A DNA stretch of 39,748 nucleotides from positions 1 through 39,748 of the forward strand of contig NZ_AEIZ01000009.1 of the NCBI RefSeq assembly GCF_000165675.1, written 5' to 3'. The notes under the pieces are model-generated. The model saw only the letters and a list, made by a program, of their open reading frames with translations, made no database searches and was not told the origin of the DNA. This document shows positions 35,196 through 39,748 of the stretch, piece after piece. Every line of letters starts with the position of its first letter. Position 1 is the first letter of the stretch. The stretch is from Leuconostoc fallax KCTC 3537 (lineage in GTDB: Bacteria; Bacillota; Bacilli; Lactobacillales; Lactobacillaceae). The position numbers and the translations under genes are program-made.

Positions 35196-35387
35196 AAGCT
35201 TCTTCACACTATTATATTAGTAAACTATCTGTTGCCAATACGAACCAATATAATATTTCCTTTCATTTAATGATTGGAAAATATAAATATCAAACTTTGT
35301 GCAACAATTTTGTTCTTTATCGCTGTCGTTATACTGTTAATTTATTATATTAAAGATTATCCGTTTCTACAAGATAATCCGAACAAT

Positions 35388-35413
35388 AAAAAAGCCCGCA
35401 ATTAAGCGGACTC
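35388..35413 (-). terminator. Terminator of rnpB
   Basis: Minus strand GTCCGC-TTAATT-GCGGGC followed by TTTTTTATTG. Confidence 0.85.
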
Positions 35414-35809
35414 ACCCAGACAAGCATCTGTAGGCCATGTTTTGTTCCAGTAATAGCGGGTACTATTACCTTCGGTAATCATCTATCTAAGCGTATAACG
35501 CCATACCAACCATCGTTTCGAATTCACTAGGTTAGCCGCCCCTACCAAAAGTTTGGGTTGCCCGCTTGTGGGGTTTACCGCGTTCCAAATACTAATTTTC
35601 ATTAGCATATCGTCTCTGTGGCACCTTCAAGTTTACTATTGCATAGTACAAGACCTTAGCAATTTCAACCGCCGTCACATTTAGTCTAAGCTAAACGCGC
35701 CCGAGCTTATTTTTTATCTCGGCACAAACACTACCAGCATCACAGCTGGTGCGAGCATGGACCTTCCTCACGTGAGAATTATCACGCGCAATTACCCAAT
35801 GCTTGTAAT
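35414..35809 (-). ncRNA. rnpB: RNase P RNA, bacterial type B
   Basis: Catalytic RNA of RNase P for tRNA 5' maturation. The P4-flanking signature GAGGAAGGTCCATGCTCGCA (35771-35752) and the conserved internal block ACCCCACAAGCGGGCAACCC are present. The ends form P1: ACAAGCAT near the 5' end pairs with ATGCTTGT near the 3' end. Length about 395 nt. It sits directly after gpsB, as in other Firmicutes. End positions are approximate. Confidence 0.93.
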
Positions 35810-35821
35810 GTATTAAAACTC

Positions 35822-36220
35822 TTATTTTAAATCAGATATGATGGTGTCGTGATCTCTACCAAAAACTGCACGTTCTAAATTAGCAACACGCTTAATCAAG
35901 TCTAAGTTAGTAACAGGTTGTACTGTTTCTGACTGTGTTGGTGCTGCATCAAATGATGGTTCTGCACTCACTTGACTTGATGTTACATTAGTCGCTTGAC
36001 TTTTTGCAACTGTTAACTGATCCTGTGCTTGCTTCAAAGCGCTTTGTAGCTTCGAAACTTCGCTTTGTAACTGATCAATTCGATTACTAAACGCACCGTA
36101 ATCCTTGATAATATCATCTAAAAAGCTGTCGACATCCGCAGGATCATATCCTACGCCCATGCGCTTTTGCTTGAAAACACGATCAAGAATATCCTTCTGT
36201 GTGTACTTCACTTGTTCCAA
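35822..36220 (-). CDS. gpsB: Cell division regulator GpsB (DivIVA family)
   Basis: About 132 aa. The N-terminal DivIVA/GpsB membrane-binding coiled coil has the hallmarks YTQKDILDRVFKQK and GYDPADVDSFLDDIIKDY. A central coil, a Ser/Thr/Gln-rich linker and the short C-terminal trimerisation segment (NLDLIKRVANLERAVFG) follow. It coordinates PBP1A and elongation/division machinery, and pbp1A lies about 1.4 kb away. I chose TTG at 36220, seven to eight bases after GAGGTG; the open frame begins earlier (36241) without an SD. Followed by rnpB. Confidence 0.92.
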   Translation of the reverse strand: MEQVKYTQKDILDRVFKQKRMGVGYDPADVDSFLDDIIKDYGAFSNRIDQLQSEVSKLQSALKQAQDQLTVAKSQATNVTSSQVSAEPSFDAAPTQSETVQPVTNLDLIKRVANLERAVFGRDHDTIISDLK

Positions 36221-36302
36221 AAGGCACACCTCACATTTCAATTTACTCTATATATAATACCAAATTTTTATCAAAAACACAAAAATATTGTACAAGATAT
36301 CT

Positions 36303-36863
36303 CTAAAAATTGTCTTGTTGCAATGCATCATATTCTGTAGCATAGTCCTGCAAATCTGCCATGGTCACTTGCTGCATAGGATAAGGTGAACGATTTTGAA
36401 ACTGTTTAATGGCTTTAAAGTCGTATTGTGTTTTACCTTCAAATTCTTCATCATAAATCAGCAAACAACTATCCGTATGTGACAACATAAAATTCTGGTA
36501 ATTAATGAGTTGTCCAGGACTGTTATACGGTTGACTAGAAACACTATCGGAAAAATCACTTTGACCAATGATTTGTGCTAATTGTGCCTGATTATCTTCA
36601 TTCCATTGGCTGCCAAACGCTTTGAATGGTAGCATCACCGCAATTTTAAAGTCAGGATATTCCTGCTTTAATTCTTGAGCGACCTCAACACTCCACTGTT
36701 CTACACCTAATTGTCCGCCAGTAATAAGCCATTCCAAGCCCATTTCTAATTGTTCTTTTAATAGACGCTTTAAAGCAAACTTTAGAATCTTTATTTTAGC
36801 ATCTTTACCACTAAACACGCCTAATTCATAGCTACGATAGCCCGTTATCCAAACCCGTGACAT
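36303..36863 (-). CDS. ypsA: YpsA-like SLOG-fold protein (DUF1273)
   Basis: 186 aa. MSRVWITGYRSYELGVF at the start and WLITGGQLGVEQWSVEVA (the SLOG/Rossmann-like nucleotide-binding Gly-rich loop) identify the DUF1273/YpsA family. Members are next to gpsB in Firmicutes and influence cell division; the ligand is unknown. It is divergent from recU-pbp1A. AGGA is about nine bases from the ATG. Confidence 0.9.
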   Translation of the reverse strand: MSRVWITGYRSYELGVFSGKDAKIKILKFALKRLLKEQLEMGLEWLITGGQLGVEQWSVEVAQELKQEYPDFKIAVMLPFKAFGSQWNEDNQAQLAQIIGQSDFSDSVSSQPYNSPGQLINYQNFMLSHTDSCLLIYDEEFEGKTQYDFKAIKQFQNRSPYPMQQVTMADLQDYATEYDALQQDNF

Positions 36864-36889
36864 ATTTTTCTATCCTAAATTTTGAACTT

Positions 36890-36898
36890 TGTTATAAT
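36890..36898 (+). promoter_or_regulatory. Extended -10 promoter of recU-pbp1A
   Basis: TTGTTATAAT with consensus TATAAT at 36893-36898 and a TG just upstream. No clear -35. It lies about 33 bases before the recU ATG. Confidence 0.5.
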
Positions 36899-36930
36899 AT
36901 ATAGGATACCACTTCATTGATAGGAATATT

Positions 36931-37548
36931 ATGACTATTCATTATCCAAAAGGCATGCATCATACATCACAGGTTACTAATATGATGCGCACCGGAAAAA
37001 CAACTAAAAAGGCTCTGACATTCAGTCGCCGAGGTATGGGATTAGAGGAAGAAATTAACGTTGCAAATGATTTTTATCTTGCTAACCGGCTGGCCGTTAT
37101 CCATAAAAAACCGACACCGATTACCATCGTTAACGTTGATTACCCTGCAAGATCAGCAGCTAAGATTACCGAAGCTTACTTTAAACAAGCTTCTACAACC
37201 GACTATAACGGTGTCTATCAGGGCCATTACATTGATTTTGATGCTAAGGAAACGAAAAATAAAACCTCTTTTCCTTTAAAGAATTTCCATCAACATCAAA
37301 TCGATCATCTAGCCAATGTCTTATCGCAAGGCGGACTCGGATTTGTTATCATTAAATTTACAAGTTTAAATGAAAACTATGTCTATCCCGCAAGTCATCT
37401 CATATATGAATGGCAATTACATAAAGGTAAACAGTCCATCTCTTATGAAACTATTGTGACGCATAGCTATCGTATTCCAGAAAGTCTAACACCTTCGTTG
37501 GATTACTTAGTTGCGCTTGATGAATGGTTAGCCCATATCAATAAATAA
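36931..37548 (+). CDS. recU: Holliday junction resolvase RecU
   Basis: 205 aa. The N-terminal region SRRGMGLEEEINVANDFY, the nuclease core VNVDYPARSAAKITEAYF with the metal-binding ...GVYQGHYIDFDAKETKNKTSFPL (Asp and Glu-Lys ligands), and FHQHQIDHL are diagnostic. It cleaves Holliday junctions in recombinational repair. TAGGA lies six bases before the ATG. First gene of the canonical recU-pbp1A operon, 35 bases ahead of pbp1A. Confidence 0.95.
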   Translation: MTIHYPKGMHHTSQVTNMMRTGKTTKKALTFSRRGMGLEEEINVANDFYLANRLAVIHKKPTPITIVNVDYPARSAAKITEAYFKQASTTDYNGVYQGHYIDFDAKETKNKTSFPLKNFHQHQIDHLANVLSQGGLGFVIIKFTSLNENYVYPASHLIYEWQLHKGKQSISYETIVTHSYRIPESLTPSLDYLVALDEWLAHINK

Positions 37549-37583
37549 GGTGAATGTTTTCAAAATATGAGGAGCTTAAAAAT

Positions 37584-39718
37584 ATGAACGAGAACAGTAC
37601 AAATGGTTCACGTGTTAATCGGAACCAAAAACTGTATGATCAACATCCTTCCAAGAAAAAAATCGAAAGCCACGTAAAAAGCGTCGAAAATGGTGGTTAA
37701 TTATCCTCGTATGGCTGTTTATACTTGGATTCATTGGTTCTTTAGCCGGCGCAGCAGTTTTCTTTACTTACGCAAATGATGCACCAAATATTACGGAAGC
37801 TGATTTAGCCTCAGAAAATTCTAGCGAAATTTTAGATAATCAAGGTAAAGTCATTTGGACCATGTCAACGCAGCAGCGTGACTACGCTTCTAACAGTGAC
37901 ATTCCAAAACAACTTAAACAAGCCATAACGTCTATAGAAGACCGTCGTTTTTATAAGCACAATGGTGTTGACCCTATCCGTATATTAGGCGCAGCACTTG
38001 CTAACTTCAAAGGCTCTTCACTGGGTATGCAAGGTGGCTCAACCTTAACGCAACAACTCGTTAAACTATCTGTTTTTAGTACCTCGTCTTCTGACCAGAC
38101 ATTAAAACGTAAAGCACAAGAAGCTTGGTTGGCTATGCGTGTTGAAAAGAATTTTAGTAAAAATCAAATTCTAAACTTCTATATCAATAAGGTTTATATG
38201 GGTCATGGTGTGTATGGCATGAAAACTGCCTCAGAATATTTTTATGACAAACCTCTGACGCAACTTTCATTGGCACAATTAGCATTATTAGCTGGCTTGC
38301 CACAGTCTCCAACTAACTATGATCCCTATAGCAGTGATACTTCTGCTGCTAAAGCACGTCGTAATTTAGTTTTACAGTCAATGGCAACGAATAACATCAT
38401 TACACAAAAGCAAGCTAATGAAGCTAAAAAGGTATCCGTTACTGAGGGTCTAAAAAGTCTAGATTCGAAGGCTGAGTTAGCCAATGCTAATCGCAAAGTT
38501 GTGGACGCCTACGTTTCTTCCACACTTTCTGAAGTTAAAAAATTAGGTTATGACACAACTAAGTCTGGCCTAAAGATTTACACCAATATGGATTCTAATC
38601 TACAACAAAACTTGTATGATACAGTGAACGGTACAAGCGTTGCTTTCCCTAGTGACCAAACACAAGTAGGTGCTACAATGACTAATCCTGAAAATGGTCG
38701 CGTAGTCGCACAAATTGGTGGCCGAAATGTTTCCACAACCTTAGCACTTAATCGTGCCACACAAACAACACGTTCTTCTGGTTCATCAATCAAGCCATTG
38801 TTAGATTATGGTCCAGCTATTGAATATCTAAATTGGCCTACTAACCGTACCGTTGTAGATAAGGCTTACAAATACACTGGAACAAATATTTCATTGAATA
38901 ACTGGGATGGTAAGTTCATGGGTAACATCACAATGCGAACAGCCCTTACCCAATCTCGAAATACCCCTGCCGCACGAACACTTGAAGAAGTTGGTGGTAC
39001 CCGCGCTGGTGAATTTGTTAATAGTCTTGGTATCCCCACTTCAGAAACGCCTGGAGGCTCTGCTGCTATCGGTATCGATTTCTCTTCTGAACAAGCAGCT
39101 GCAGCCTTTGGTGCTGTTGCCAACGGTGGCACATACTATAAACCAAGCTATGTTAAGAAAATCACCACAGCAGATGGTACAACACATAATTTCAATACAT
39201 CAGGTAAACGTGCTATGAAGTCCAGCACTGCCTTTATGTTAACGGATATGATGAAAGGTGTCATCAAACCAAATGCCTCTGCTGCCGACGCTGAAATTAC
39301 CGGTCTGCATCAGGCCGGTAAATCTGGATTAGTATCTTATGCAGAAGATGCGGGGATGCCTGATCGAGCTATTCAAGATTCTTGGTTTACTGGTTATACA
39401 CGCTCCTACGCCCTATCCGTTTGGACAGGATATGACCAACCTAAAGAAAATTATATTCCATGGGAATCACAAGACTTACCTGCTCAAATTTATCAGCACG
39501 TCATGTCATATGCGATGTCTGATAAAGAAAATAAAGATTGGGTCGCTCCCGACACTGTCACACCGGTTGTCAAAGGAAATATTGTTGAATATGAAGTTAA
39601 AGATGCTTCTTGGAGCAATGGCGGTTTACCAACCGTAAATTCAATTTCTCAATCTGGTGAAACACCGGCTGAAGCTGGTATCAGCTCTGGATCAGCTAGT
39701 GTTGGTTCTAATAACTAA
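37584..39718 (+). CDS. pbp1A: Class A penicillin-binding protein 1A (frame broken near N-terminus)
   Basis: Bifunctional peptidoglycan synthase, about 711 aa after correction. The start is ATG 37584 (GGAG ten bases before). A basic cytoplasmic tail and one membrane anchor (WWLIILVWLFILGFIGSLAG) precede the GT51 glycosyltransferase (EDRRFYKHNGVDP; GGSTLTQQL). The transpeptidase carries SSIK (active-site Ser), SRN and KSG in place of the usual KTG. A Ser/Gly-rich tail ends the protein. The frame is interrupted at an A7 run (37656-37662); an eighth A restores KKNRKPRKKRRKWW. The gene ends 30 bases from the window edge, where a terminator seems to begin. This is near-essential in many species, which supports sequence error over real loss. 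Confidence 0.92.
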
Positions 39719-39748
39719 TCATTATAAAAAAGCATGTACTCAAATAGT

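Noticed and set aside
1-39748. CRISPR arrays, intact insertion sequences, integrase genes
   Set aside because: No regularly spaced repeats, transposase motifs or tyrosine/serine recombinase motifs were seen on either strand.

Overview
The window reads as chromosome of a low-GC lactic acid bacterium, most likely of the Leuconostoc/Weissella group. The evidence is the gene families (DUF1831, YitT, PucR-type regulator, Rel, hisS-aspS behind a T-box, type B RNase P RNA), strong Shine-Dalgarno (SD) sequences, frequent TTG/GTG starts, and the conserved Firmicutes block recU-pbp1A // ypsA-gpsB-rnpB. I cannot name the species from the sequence alone.

Layout. 0-7.5 kb: mixed accessory and housekeeping genes. 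These are small hypotheticals, a GH13 alpha-glucosidase, a CorA-type transporter, a universal stress protein, two tiny membrane peptides, a candidate terminated small RNA, a voltage-gated K+ channel homologue and a secreted DNA/RNA endonuclease with a Ser-rich tail. 7.7-13.7 kb: an AT-rich accessory region packed against a tRNA-Ser(CGA) gene. It holds prophage debris, membrane/coiled-coil genes of unknown function, a compact four-gene overlapping unit around a HEPN-motif protein, and a ruined secreted-protein gene. A decayed second copy of the tRNA 3' end plus its terminator lies at 9.08-9.18 kb, so the 9.2-13.6 kb segment looks like an element inserted at the tRNA gene. 13.9-39.7 kb: core genome. 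Leftward units are histidine phosphatase-recD2, prs-SGNH esterase-aldo/keto reductase, rpsU-yqeY, M32 carboxypeptidase-mtnU-mtnE (facing a PucR-type regulator), yitT, T-box-hisS-aspS, rel-dtd and gpsB-rnpB. Rightward genes are a phosphatase-like protein, a PH-domain protein, an amidase and recU-pbp1A.

The most important caution is that at least thirteen reading frames are broken by what looks like loss of one base in a short homopolymer. They include recD2, the M32 peptidase, pbp1A, DUF1831 and mtnU. Restoring one base restores a family-typical C- or N-terminus each time. I take most of these as sequencing or assembly errors, not biology, and give corrected gene extents. An apparent 666-residue nitrilase-aminotransferase fusion is one such artefact.

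The best candidate for an undescribed system is the 9.47-11.08 kb unit. Four ORFs overlap or abut: 81 aa, 49 aa, a 366-aa protein with an R-x4-H HEPN ribonuclease motif, and 45 aa. They sit in the tRNA-associated island, with a strong terminator upstream. Next to it is a two-gene membrane operon (4-TM plus 1-TM). Other points worth checking are a hisS-aspS T-box with overlapping Asp and His specifier codons (GACAC), a phosphatase-fold protein without its catalytic cysteine, and a hairpin RNA with an anti-SD (CUCCUU) loop behind a palindromic operator.
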